A stretch of 64,000 nucleotides of DNA, from positions 1 to 64,000 of the forward strand of contig JABLXH010000026.1 of assembly GCA_013178155.1 (NCBI GenBank), in the 5' to 3' direction. Source of the stretch: Armatimonadota bacterium. GTDB lineage: Bacteria; Armatimonadota; Zipacnadia; Zipacnadales; UBA11051. A program made the translations under genes and the position numbers. Positions 19,822 through 29,658 of the stretch are shown here, one piece after another. Numbering within the stretch: position 1 is the stretch's first letter; the number at the start of each line of letters is the position of its first letter. Below the pieces are notes generated by a model. That model worked only from the letters and a program-made list of their open reading frames with translations. It made no database searches and had not been told where the DNA came from.

Positions 19822-20973
19822 TCATCTGTGATTCCCTTTGCCGGACACTATCTCTGTACTTACCTCATGCACTTCGATCTCAATGTATGCGTACTCGCCG
19901 CCCGGCAGGGCGTAGCGGCCCTCCCCACGGGTGGCGAGCCGGTAGGGCCCCATGGCCCGGTAATCGCCAATTGGCGTGGACCAGCGTTGCGGGAGCATGG
20001 TTCTGCCGTCTTCCGCGAGAGCCGGGCGATCGTCGGACCAGAAGTCCGCGAGAGCTCCCGAATCGTCGAAGAGCAGCACGGCATGGATAGTGTGTGTGCC
20101 GTTCGTATAGGTTGCCTCGACGCTGCGCGCGTCTATCTCGCGCCAGCGGATCGACGGGTCGAGGAGGCGCCCCGGGGCGAAGAGGCACATGTCGTTGAAG
20201 ACAGTAACCGTCTCGGCCCGCATCATGTCTGGTCCGCCGAGATCGACGACGGGCACCAGCGAGACCAGGCGAATCCGCATGCTCGCACCGGATTCGTCGT
20301 AGACGTGCAGACCTTCGACCGGCAGGCCGCCGCGGGTCGCCTCCATCCAGAAATAGCGGCGGGGAGGGTCGTAGAAATTGTGCTGTTCGGCCTGGAATGG
20401 CATCCACGGGGCCGTGGCCGCTCCGCGGATGCGCCCGGTCAGCCGCGCGCGGAACCCCCGGGCGCGCTGCGTTCCGACCACGCCGGCGAAACGCAGGTAG
20501 CGCTGGACGGGGGGCGGGAGTACGGCGAGGTCGGCCTCGGTGATGTCCTGGGGATGCGTGCCGGTCATCGTCTGGGCCAGCCCGCGTTGAACCAGCCGCT
20601 CGTACTCGGCGCGCAGGCCGAAGGGACCCCAGGCAAAGGCAGCGTAGATGACAGCTGCAAGAAGGACGGTGTTTACGATCGTGCCGAACCCCGCATCACT
20701 CCAAGCTGCGATGATGGCGGTCTGCGACGCTGCCAGGCCGAAAGCCCCGACCAACCAGAACCAGCGGGGCGCGGCGTAGAGCGCGGCAACGGCAGAGAGT
20801 AGAAGCACCGCGGCCGCAAGCCAGAGCATGCCCATCGGCCGTGAAATCGGGGTACGCAACTGCTCAAACGACATGAGGTTGAAGGCCTCGGCAAAACCCA
20901 GCACGTGCATGGCGGCGTGCAGGGTGAGCAGCATCGAGAAGACGAGATGCACGCGCGGTACTCCCTTCCCCAA
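19822..20973 (-). CDS. DUF6544-like membrane protein
   Basis: 383 aa; N-terminal TM segments then ADLAVLPPPVQRYLRFAGVVGTQRARGFRARLTGRIR and MLPQRWSTPIGDYRAMGPYRLATRGEGRYALPGGEYAYIEIEV. Confidence 0.75.
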   Translation of the reverse strand: MGKGVPRVHLVFSMLLTLHAAMHVLGFAEAFNLMSFEQLRTPISRPMGMLWLAAAVLLLSAVAALYAAPRWFWLVGAFGLAASQTAIIAAWSDAGFGTIVNTVLLAAVIYAAFAWGPFGLRAEYERLVQRGLAQTMTGTHPQDITEADLAVLPPPVQRYLRFAGVVGTQRARGFRARLTGRIRGAATAPWMPFQAEQHNFYDPPRRYFWMEATRGGLPVEGLHVYDESGASMRIRLVSLVPVVDLGGPDMMRAETVTVFNDMCLFAPGRLLDPSIRWREIDARSVEATYTNGTHTIHAVLLFDDSGALADFWSDDRPALAEDGRTMLPQRWSTPIGDYRAMGPYRLATRGEGRYALPGGEYAYIEIEVHEVSTEIVSGKGNHR

Positions 20974-21045
20974 TCATCCGGCCGACGCGATCGGGGGCTT
21001 TCGTCGAGCGGATTGCCCCCGATCCATTGCGCCTGAGAGTCCTAC

Positions 21046-21395
21046 GGCTCCAGCAGGCCCATCCCGAACCACGCGACCTCGGAAAGTCCAGCGGGCTCAC
21101 CAGCTCCATTCCAGACCCTGCGTCCGCCAGAAGCAGCGTTGGCGGCTCTGAAGGGGCGCGCCGGCGCAGGCGATATGAGCCCCCTCCGCCAACTCCACCT
21201 TGCCGCTGTCCCCAAGATCGGTGGTGTGCGCGAGCAACACCCGGCTCCGACGCGGCTGGCGAATACCAATCCCCAGGGGGTGGTCAGATACCGGCACAAG
21301 CAGCGCTTGGGAGACAACCTCGGCCCAGACGCGGACATGGCCATGGCAACCCTCCCTGGTTGGGCTTCCTCTGTACCAGCGGCCTGGCGTCTCAC
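21046..21395 (-). pseudogene. Possible frameshifted gene fragment downstream of the sialidase-like gene
   Basis: Protein-like stretch PVSDHPLGIGIRQPRRSRVLLAHTTDLGDSGKVELAEGAHIACAGAPLQSRQRCFWRTQGLEWSW with no start. Confidence 0.35.
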
Positions 21396-21405
21396 TTCCA
21401 GGCCC

Positions 21406-22572
21406 TCAGCTCTTCGCCCCCGCGTTCAGCCACTCCTCGTCGAAGATTGCCATGTCGAGATCGCTGGTCATCGGCCGCACATCGCGGTAGTGGCTGATAC
21501 CCAGCAGGATCCGTCCGTCGTCCAGTTGGATGATGCCGTGGTTGCTGAGTTGGTTGGTGACGGTCTCTGTGGCGATCACAAGTGGCGGGCCCCAGGTCTC
21601 CCCGCCGTCGCGGGACACTGCTGCAACCAGCGGGTAACGCGGCTGCTGGTTGGTCGAAGAGACGTTGTTCCACACTACCAGCAGGTTACCGCTTCGCAGC
21701 TTGATCAACTGGCACATGGATTCGGGCGCGGTCAGGGGTGACGGCTCCGACGCGCTCCACGTCTCGCCGCCATCGTCGGAAGTTGTCGGGTACAGATACC
21801 CGCCCTTGATGCGGAACAGGCAGAGAAGGCGGTCGGGAGCGACTTCCACGATCCTCGGCTCCATCACCCCACGCGGGGTGTCCACCGTGATCTCGCCGCT
21901 GCGCCACCACGACTGGCCGCCGTCGTCGGAGATCATGCAGACGCCGGTAAAGTGTTGCCCCTCCCAGGAGCCCTTGCCAGGATCCGCGCGGGCCGGGTCC
22001 AGGAAGTCCCCGGCCGCCAGAATCCGCCCGCTCTCAAGCTGCACCAGGCTGACGTCGCCATAGTACATCCCGCCCCCCTGCAGTCCCTTGCCGCCAGTGA
22101 TCTCTTGCCAGGGCAGCTCCCGGCCATGATCGAAGGTGTGACCGCCGTCGGTGGAGCGCCGGACGTAGACATGGCTGCGGGCGGTGAAGTAGTCGGAGCC
22201 GGCTGTCGCCACGCGGCTGGCCTCATCCACCTGGATCTCATGGCGGGTCTGCACCAGATACATGATCGCCTCACGCCCGCCGCGCAGGATGAGCACCGGC
22301 CCACCCAGGGGCCCCGCCGGATAGTCGGCCATGTAGACCTGCGGGTCAGACCACGTCAGGCCGCGGTCACACGAGTCGGAATACAGCGTCACGCAGTTGG
22401 GGGAACACTCGTCGAAGTCATAGGCGCCCCAGGCCATGCGCAGGAGGCCGTCGGCGAACTGGTGGAACCCGGGGTTCTGGTGGTAGTCCGCTCCAACCCC
22501 GCCGCGGATGAACTGGAAATACTCGAGCCGGCCGGGACTGTACCTCAGAGGCGCGATGGTCGCAATCTTCAT
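21406..22572 (-). CDS. Exo-alpha-sialidase-like (BNR/Asp-box) protein
   Basis: 388 aa; Asp-box-like repeats SDSCDRGLTWSDPQ, STDGGHTFDHG, SDDGGQSWW, SDDGGETWSASEP, SRDGGETWGPP. Confidence 0.85.
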   Translation of the reverse strand: MKIATIAPLRYSPGRLEYFQFIRGGVGADYHQNPGFHQFADGLLRMAWGAYDFDECSPNCVTLYSDSCDRGLTWSDPQVYMADYPAGPLGGPVLILRGGREAIMYLVQTRHEIQVDEASRVATAGSDYFTARSHVYVRRSTDGGHTFDHGRELPWQEITGGKGLQGGGMYYGDVSLVQLESGRILAAGDFLDPARADPGKGSWEGQHFTGVCMISDDGGQSWWRSGEITVDTPRGVMEPRIVEVAPDRLLCLFRIKGGYLYPTTSDDGGETWSASEPSPLTAPESMCQLIKLRSGNLLVVWNNVSSTNQQPRYPLVAAVSRDGGETWGPPLVIATETVTNQLSNHGIIQLDDGRILLGISHYRDVRPMTSDLDMAIFDEEWLNAGAKS

Positions 22573-23122
22573 GGAGCGGTCTCTCCTGTTTCAGGCAGTG
22601 TGCGGCCGCAGTCTCAGCTTCCGCGGCAACGTGCGTTCGTCGGGCTGCATAATCGAACAGGCCATCGGAGGAGTCAAGCGCTGTCCCTGACAGAGTGGAG
22701 CGAGGCTTACGGTCGGACGCGAGCTCACCCACCGCGAAGGGGAAGCGGCAGGTAAACTGGCGGCGAAGCTCGCTCGTCGGCGGCTGATCACCTGCGGAAC
22801 CCGCGAGAGTTGAACGGGCGGGGACGTGGAATGGTGCTGCCCTGGGCACTAAGCGCGTACCTGGAGCCGGAGAAGGGCTTCAGCAAGATCGTCGGCTGGC
22901 AGGACCTGTGGGCATTCCGGTCGGTCCTCAAAGGAGCCCAGGTCGGCGAGGGAACCAGCGCACAGACGCCGAAGTGTAGGGAGCCGTCGGTACTGCTGGC
23001 TGACCCTGGAGTGAGCTCCCTGGCTATGCCCAATCTCCGCACATCAGCAGCCAGGAGAACTCAGTCAGATGAAGAGCATCATCGGTGCTGTGATCACACA
23101 AACCAGAGGCGGACGTTGCGCC

Positions 23123-24625
23123 ATGCGAAATGCCGTGCGGGCCGCCTTCCTCATGTCCGTCATCCTCTGGACGACAGCCCACGCCGGCCCCGTTCTCCAG
23201 CGCGACCCGAAGTCAGACGAACGCCTTGACGACCCGCAACGGAAGGGTGAGACGAGAGCTGCCATGGACTACGAGGCACTCAGCAAGATCGATTTTCTTC
23301 CCGAACTGGCCAGGCTGGACCTTGAGGGCAAGGCCCAGACTATCCAGTCGCTGCTGGAGCGGAGTTTCCTCCATCGGTCGGGGCTGTTTTACTCCCTCCT
23401 GCTTATTGACGGGCCAGACCATCTGCGGCCGATGGCGCGGTCGGATATGGAAGAGATTAGTGACGCCGTGGTAGAGGGGGCCTACGCCGACAATGGCGCC
23501 ACCGCCGAGGCGGCCAAAGAGGAAGGCATGACCTTTGAAAACTCCATCACTTCGGCCGGAAACTACCTGCAGGCACAGGTATGGCGCTACCAGGTTACCG
23601 GCGAGCCGCAGGCACACTCAGAGGCCCTGCGCGCGCTCGGTTCACTGCGCCTGATCTACGAGGACGGAAAGCGACGAGACCGAGCCGGCTGGTTGGGCAA
23701 ACCCTATGGCCTGGTGCCAAAGGATCATTCCACTCCCGATCAGTACTGCGATGCGCTGCTTGGACTGTACCGCTTCCGCAAGGTCGCGGCTGCCGCGGAG
23801 CGTGTGATGGTGGATGAAATGCTGCGGGACATTGCCGATTTCATGACCCTGCGCAACTACCAGATATGGGACCTGAACAAGCCCGCGGAGGCGGACCCCG
23901 GGAATCTTCAGGAGGCCTACTGCAACGCGACCTACGTTCTCGCGCAGGCGCTGGCGTTTCATGTAACGGGCGAGGACCGGTGCCGCCAAGAGGCTCTGCG
24001 GCTGGCTGCGCTGAGCCACTGGCGGGAGGAATCGAATCTGGACCTATGGCGACGTCAGGGGCTAAAGCGCATGCTCATGTTCGAGCGCGTCTGCCTTGGG
24101 GGATACGTGCTGAAAGCTGCCGAGGCAATTCAGGAGGTTCTCCCGGAGGTCTTTGGTGCCACGCCGCAGCAGCAGACGGCAACACTCAGCAATCTGTGCG
24201 AACGGTGGTGGCGGTTCTGTCAGTTGGGGATGGACGGGGACGGCTACCAGCACTACTGGATCGACATTGACGTCGCCAAGGGGACCTGGCAGCCCACCGG
24301 TATTCGTCCCAACGAAAACCCTCCCTTCCCCGGCACCTTCGGCGCCTACTACTACGATGTGCGCTGGAGTGATCAGCTCTACCGCATCATGACCGGCGCG
24401 TTCACTGTCGTGGAATGTTGTCCGGAATTGCGCGATAGCACGCTGGCCTGGATCGTGGGCATCCTCGAGAAGACAAATGGTCGCCGCTTACGCTGGATGA
24501 TTGACCTTGACGGAAACCAGCTCAGACCAGACATTCGCTGGATGGAGTGTGTGCTGTCCAGCGAGGCGCCTTTCCACTACCTGACGGCCTACTGGCGCGG
24601 CCGGAAGGCGGGTTGGTGGCGGTAG
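23123..24625 (+). CDS. Secreted protein of unknown function (alpha/alpha-barrel-like)
   Basis: Continuous ORF; likely start MRNAVRAAFLMSVILWTTAHA (signal peptide) at 23123 rather than 23069. Confidence 0.7.
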   Translation: MRNAVRAAFLMSVILWTTAHAGPVLQRDPKSDERLDDPQRKGETRAAMDYEALSKIDFLPELARLDLEGKAQTIQSLLERSFLHRSGLFYSLLLIDGPDHLRPMARSDMEEISDAVVEGAYADNGATAEAAKEEGMTFENSITSAGNYLQAQVWRYQVTGEPQAHSEALRALGSLRLIYEDGKRRDRAGWLGKPYGLVPKDHSTPDQYCDALLGLYRFRKVAAAAERVMVDEMLRDIADFMTLRNYQIWDLNKPAEADPGNLQEAYCNATYVLAQALAFHVTGEDRCRQEALRLAALSHWREESNLDLWRRQGLKRMLMFERVCLGGYVLKAAEAIQEVLPEVFGATPQQQTATLSNLCERWWRFCQLGMDGDGYQHYWIDIDVAKGTWQPTGIRPNENPPFPGTFGAYYYDVRWSDQLYRIMTGAFTVVECCPELRDSTLAWIVGILEKTNGRRLRWMIDLDGNQLRPDIRWMECVLSSEAPFHYLTAYWRGRKAGWWR

Positions 24626-24640
24626 GTGCGAGCCTTGGCG

Positions 24641-24655
24641 CGGGGCAAAGCCCCG
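24641..24655. terminator. Hairpin after the 518-aa ORF (terminator or REP-like)
   Basis: CGGGGC-AAA-GCCCCG, 15 nt after the TAG stop. Confidence 0.4.
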
Positions 24656-24751
24656 GGAGGCCGGAGAGCGACCCGTCGCCCGAAGCCCCGGCACCGACGC
24701 AGTGGTCCTGCTGCCGGTCCAAAGACAGTTACCGACCCATCGAGGGGTCCG

Positions 24752-27700
24752 ATGCTTGTACTGCTCGCTGTTCTCATCCCGGCCTGTTCCACCGCCGCCC
24801 TGGCCCCCCAGGCCCCCGAGATGCCCGTTACCGTCATCCGCGTCGAGGCCACCGCGGACACGGTGCTTTGCCCGGCGACGCCGACTGACGCTGCGGGCTC
24901 GGCTCCGTCGCTCCGCGTCGGCCAAGGCGGGGGCTATGCAGAGGATGGTCACCTCCTCGTTCGCTTCGATGAGCTCCCGGCGATCCCTGCCAGAGACGTC
25001 CTGCAGGTCCGCCTGGGGCTCTACCGAGAGTGGCGCGGCAACCCCTACGATGACGCGGATGAAATCGTTAAGCTGGTGGTCCCCGCCCCACGGGCTTTCC
25101 TGGAAAGTGAGGAGACCTGGCAGTCCGCCGCCGCCCACCCGGAGCCCAACCTGACGGTGCGCGACTTCCAGGCGGGAGCACAGTTAGCCGGCGTCCCAAG
25201 GAGTCGTCTGGTTCTGAGCACCAACGCACAGGGACGGGGCGAGTACAAGTACACGGACATCACCGAGATTGCCCGGGAATGGTTCGAGGGCACGCGGCCC
25301 AATGATGGGCTGCTGCTCATCACGGACTTCGCGCAGAGCGCTCCGTGGGTCGGCACGGCCTACGTCACCAGCCGCGAAGGCCCGCCGGACCAGCGTCCAG
25401 TGCTGGAGATCACCTGCGCGTCTCGGCCCCCCGGCATGCCTGAAGGACGGTGGGCGATCGTGGAGGCTGAGGGTGCGACCGAGACGGAGCGGACCGCCGC
25501 GACCGAACTGCGCAACGCCCTGCGGCGCATCTGCGGCGAGTGGTTTGAGATCGTCCCGGAGGGGTCTTTCACCGGTGAAAGGCCCGCGATCTACGTTGGC
25601 GACACAGCGCTGGCTCGGCGCAACGGTGTGCGGCGGGATTGCCTGGCAGGCGAGGAGTTCGTGATGCGGCGGATCGGCGACAGCCTCCTGCTGTGCGGCG
25701 GCAGGCCCCGGGGTACGCTCTATGCTGTCGCGGAGTTCCTGGAGGACCATTGCGGTGTGCGCTGGCTGACGCTGGCGGGCGAGGAGTATGTGCCCCTGCG
25801 CCCGGACCTGCGCCTGCCGCGAGTGAACCGGCGCGTGAAGCCTGCTTTCGTAGACCGGGACCTGCTCCCGCCACACCATTGGCCGCGCTCGGGGTGGTAT
25901 GACGACACCGGGCTGAGGACGCTGGGCCGCGCGTTGGCCTTCGGGCGCATCAACGGCAGAGCGCCGGGCATCTATATGGGAACTGACGCGCCCTCCAGCC
26001 GATACGGCGGCCACACCCGCGGGAACCACCACGGTCACACCATCCGGTGGTATCTGCCGCCGGAGAAGTACTTCGCCGAGCACCCGGACTTCTACGCCCT
26101 GCGGAAAGGCGAGCGCTCCGTGATGGGGCTGTGCAAGACCAACCCGCAGATGCGGGAGCTGTACCTCAAGAACATCACGGAGATCATCGCGACCGGTGCC
26201 ACCGACCCGAAGAATCCCTTCATCTTCCACATCAGTGACGAAGACGGCCCACCACAGGTCTGTGAGTGTCCCGACTGCCAGGCGGCGGATGCGCGGTATG
26301 CCGGCGCAAATGTCGGGCAGATGCTGGACTTCCTGAACTGGCTGGCGGAGAGGGGCAGGAGCGTTTGGCCGTCTGGCACTGTTCTGGAGACCTTCGCCTA
26401 TAGCGGGTACGAGACGCCGCCGCCGCATGGGACCATCCGTGACGACGTCATCATCCGCTTCGCACCGATACACAAGTGCCACTGGGACCGACTCGAAGCC
26501 GACGTGAACCGTCGGGACCTGACGAACCTCAGGGGCTGGCTGAAGCTGGCGAAGGATGTGCGGATTTGGGACTACCCGCACCAGCACGGCTCGGGCGCGG
26601 AGCCGGTGTCGGGGCTGGCGACGACGGGGCGCGGGGACGCAGGCCTCAGAGCGTGGGTGCAGCAGGCGGTCGCGGATCCAGCCGTGGCGCGCGCGGGACT
26701 CCACCTGTCCCTCGCCGCGCCGGTCGCGCCCAACGAGCGTCACGGGTTCACCGCTGGCATTGACGCCTTCTGGGAGCCGAACCGGGGCGTCAGGCCACGG
26801 CTGTTCGTCTGGTGGCAGCCATCCCGCGATGCGCAGCCGACGCTCAGCGTACTGACCGACTCCGCCGCGGCCATCGTCTCCTCGGACAAGCCGACCGAAC
26901 CCGTGCACGCCGTCTGGGAGCCGGGCGTCGCACGTGCCGGCGGCCTGGAGCTTGCCGGAACCCGGGGGCAGACCGAGGGCCTGCGGGAGTGGTCCTATTT
27001 ACGCTTTGACCTCCAGGCCATACCTCCTGACGCGCGGGTGACTGACGCCGAGCTGGTGTTGTCCCGGGTCTGGGCGCGCGGCAGCGAAGGACCGGCGACC
27101 GTTGAGTTCCGCGCCGTGAGACGCGGAGAGACCTGGGACCCCGTGACCGTGACCTGGGAAACGCAGCCCAAGACCGACGACCGGGTACTGTTCTCTCTGC
27201 ACCTGCCCCGCCCGGTGCCGGGCTACGCTGGCTATGACGGTCTGTTCCCGCAGCCAAACCTGCGAGCGCTGGTGGACAACATCCGGCTGTACCACAAGCT
27301 CGGAGTGCGAGGGGTCTTCATGGAAACCGACGCGCCGGGCCTCAACTCCGGCCTCCACTGCGACGCGGACATGACCTACTGGGTGCTCATGCAGGCCATG
27401 TGGGATCCAAGCCGCACCGCCGATGATCTTATCCAGGACTTCTGCCGCCATTACTACGGCCCCGCCTCCGACCCGATCGTCCAGTACGTAGCCCGGCTCG
27501 AACAGGCCTACGCTCGCGACCCGCATCGTCCGGCGTTCCACTTGGGCAGCTACGCCCTGCAGAGCTTCGTGGACCTGGACCTGATCACCGGCTGCCAGGC
27601 TCTGCTTGACCGGGCCGAGGCCGCCTGTGGTGCCGACGAGACACTGCTTTTGCGGGTACGCCGCGCGAGGCTGTCCCTGGACCTTCTGACTCTCTTCAAC

Positions 27701-27931
27701 CTGCAGCGTCTTCAGTCTCAGCATCGGCAGCGGCACCAGTCATCGAGCGGCTTCCCCTTCGACCGGGAGACAGTTGAACGCAGGTACACTGCAACGCGAC
27801 TCGCCAGCGTGGCCGAGCGCTACCCCTCCCGCAGGGTGGAGGTGGAGCGAGAGGAGATTGCGAAGCTCCTGGCCGCCGCCCGCAAGGCGGGGGATTGGAG
27901 ACTGTGGCGGACGCCGCCGCCCGCCCGGTAG
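24752..27931 (+). CDS. DUF4838 protein with DNRLRE-like modules
   Basis: Start MLVLLAVLIPACSTAALA at 24752; DUF4838 hallmark HISDEDGPPQVCECPDCQAAD, also HSEHPDFYALRKG-type region; two DNRLRE-like segments. Confidence 0.8.
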   Translation: MLVLLAVLIPACSTAALAPQAPEMPVTVIRVEATADTVLCPATPTDAAGSAPSLRVGQGGGYAEDGHLLVRFDELPAIPARDVLQVRLGLYREWRGNPYDDADEIVKLVVPAPRAFLESEETWQSAAAHPEPNLTVRDFQAGAQLAGVPRSRLVLSTNAQGRGEYKYTDITEIAREWFEGTRPNDGLLLITDFAQSAPWVGTAYVTSREGPPDQRPVLEITCASRPPGMPEGRWAIVEAEGATETERTAATELRNALRRICGEWFEIVPEGSFTGERPAIYVGDTALARRNGVRRDCLAGEEFVMRRIGDSLLLCGGRPRGTLYAVAEFLEDHCGVRWLTLAGEEYVPLRPDLRLPRVNRRVKPAFVDRDLLPPHHWPRSGWYDDTGLRTLGRALAFGRINGRAPGIYMGTDAPSSRYGGHTRGNHHGHTIRWYLPPEKYFAEHPDFYALRKGERSVMGLCKTNPQMRELYLKNITEIIATGATDPKNPFIFHISDEDGPPQVCECPDCQAADARYAGANVGQMLDFLNWLAERGRSVWPSGTVLETFAYSGYETPPPHGTIRDDVIIRFAPIHKCHWDRLEADVNRRDLTNLRGWLKLAKDVRIWDYPHQHGSGAEPVSGLATTGRGDAGLRAWVQQAVADPAVARAGLHLSLAAPVAPNERHGFTAGIDAFWEPNRGVRPRLFVWWQPSRDAQPTLSVLTDSAAAIVSSDKPTEPVHAVWEPGVARAGGLELAGTRGQTEGLREWSYLRFDLQAIPPDARVTDAELVLSRVWARGSEGPATVEFRAVRRGETWDPVTVTWETQPKTDDRVLFSLHLPRPVPGYAGYDGLFPQPNLRALVDNIRLYHKLGVRGVFMETDAPGLNSGLHCDADMTYWVLMQAMWDPSRTADDLIQDFCRHYYGPASDPIVQYVARLEQAYARDPHRPAFHLGSYALQSFVDLDLITGCQALLDRAEAACGADETLLLRVRRARLSLDLLTLFNLQRLQSQHRQRHQSSSGFPFDRETVERRYTATRLASVAERYPSRRVEVEREEIAKLLAAARKAGDWRLWRTPPPAR

Positions 27932-27991
27932 GAGCTTTGCAGCCGAGCCCGGCCCCGCCTGCGGACAAGGAATTGGCAAGGAGCCGCACCG

Positions 27992-29503
27992 ATGCTTGTC
28001 GCATTCCTGCTCCCCATCATTGCGCTTTCGCTCGAGAGCGGTACGGAGGCTGACCCTCTGCAAGCACCCATCGACATCGGAGACCGGCGCGAGTTGTTCG
28101 TGGACCGGCTGCTGATTGAGCGGCTTGACAACGCGGCCCTGAGGCTGCACGAGCCGGTCTCAGGCGGCGTGGTGATCCGCCTGGACAAGCCTTGGGAGGG
28201 ACCCGGGAACTTCCCCATGTCGGTGTTCGAGCACGGTGGCCGTCTGTTGATGTACTACCGCGCAATGAGGGTAGACACCGGGGATCCTCTCGGCGTGCTG
28301 TGCGTGGCCATTAGCGAGGACGGCGGAGAGACGTGGGCCAAACCGGCGCTTGGACTCGTCGAGTGGGGCGGCACGCGGGAGACCAACATCTGTGCCAACG
28401 AGCAGGGCCGACCGCTCATGGTCATCCCCTGGCTGAACACACGGCCTGGGGTGCCGGAAGACCAGCGCATCAAGGCCATCCACAGCGAGCCCCTGAGCGG
28501 CGAGGCACATACCGCCTATCAAGACCCGGCCGGCCCCAAGCGCCTGGTGTTCTGGGTGTCCGCCGACGGCTTCACCTTCCGCAAGCTGGACCCGCAGCCC
28601 GAGATGGTCAGCGACCTGCGCAACTGCTTTGACGGCGGAAACACCCTGTTCTGGAGCGAAGCGGAGCAGCAATATGTCCTGTACTACCGCTGGTATGAGA
28701 GCGAGGGGGGGAGGGGCTGGCGCAGCATGGCGCGCGCAACCTCGAAGGACCTGTTTCACTGGTCCGAGTCGATTCCCATGACCTACGGGGACACTCCCCG
28801 CGAGGAGTTCTACACCAACAACACGACGCCGTACTTCCGCGCCCCACACATCTACATCGCGCCAGCAGCGCGGTTCATGGAGGGGCGGCGGGTCATTACA
28901 GATGAGCAGGCGGCGGCTATCGGTTTGAAGGCCTCGCACGGGAACTTCTATGGCAACGACTGCTCCGACGCAGTCCTGCTCACCAGCCGGGCCGGGTCCA
29001 CGCGGTACGACCGCACCTTCATGGAGACCTTCATACGGCCGGGCCCGGGCGCGGGGAACTGGGTCTCGCGGACCAACTACCCGGTGACTGGCATCCTGCC
29101 CGCGGGGCCGGACCGCATCCAGATGTTTGTGGCCCGCCACTATATGCAGGATAGCTGGCATATCGAGCGTCTGTTGCTGCGGACCGATGGCTTCGTCTCG
29201 ATTACCGCGGCGTGGGCTGGAGGCGAAGCGGTCACCCGGTCGCTGGTCTTCAGGGGAAGCAGGCTGGAGATCAACTACCGCACCGGGGCCGCGGGCAGTG
29301 TGCGTGTGGAGATACAAGACGAGACGGACGCGCCGATCCCGGGTCGCAGCCTCGCTGACTGCAGGGAGATTATCGGCGACGAGATGGACCGAGTGGTGAC
29401 CTGGCAGGACGGCAGCGACCTAAGCGCCCTGGCCGGGAGGGCGGTGTGCCTGCGGTTCGTGCTGAGGGACGCCGACCTGTTCTCCCTGCGCTTCCGCGGC
29501 TAG
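27992..29503 (+). CDS. Secreted propeller-like glycosidase-family protein (function unknown)
   Basis: 503 aa; IDIGDRRELFVDRLLIERL, AISEDGGETWAKPALGL, VFWVSADGFTFRKLDPQ. Confidence 0.75.
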   Translation: MLVAFLLPIIALSLESGTEADPLQAPIDIGDRRELFVDRLLIERLDNAALRLHEPVSGGVVIRLDKPWEGPGNFPMSVFEHGGRLLMYYRAMRVDTGDPLGVLCVAISEDGGETWAKPALGLVEWGGTRETNICANEQGRPLMVIPWLNTRPGVPEDQRIKAIHSEPLSGEAHTAYQDPAGPKRLVFWVSADGFTFRKLDPQPEMVSDLRNCFDGGNTLFWSEAEQQYVLYYRWYESEGGRGWRSMARATSKDLFHWSESIPMTYGDTPREEFYTNNTTPYFRAPHIYIAPAARFMEGRRVITDEQAAAIGLKASHGNFYGNDCSDAVLLTSRAGSTRYDRTFMETFIRPGPGAGNWVSRTNYPVTGILPAGPDRIQMFVARHYMQDSWHIERLLLRTDGFVSITAAWAGGEAVTRSLVFRGSRLEINYRTGAAGSVRVEIQDETDAPIPGRSLADCREIIGDEMDRVVTWQDGSDLSALAGRAVCLRFVLRDADLFSLRFRG

Positions 29504-29658
29504 GCATGCCCGGCGCCTTGCCCCGGACAGCCCTGGCGTCGCCGGCTCGCTGCTCGCTCGCGGGCGGTCTGCCCTCGCCTCCTGGGCAAAGGCCGAAAAG
29601 GGGGCCGGGGGCGACCTGCCCCGACCTGACACCCCCTCGTGGGCTTTCGGAGGACTAC

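Noticed and set aside
18000-22600. Diversity-generating retroelement to explain mutated gene copies
   Set aside because: No reverse transcriptase or template/variable repeat pair seen.
22800-23060. Possible small ORFs between 22788 and 23229
   Set aside because: No start context, domain or conserved-looking protein sequence; likely intergenic.
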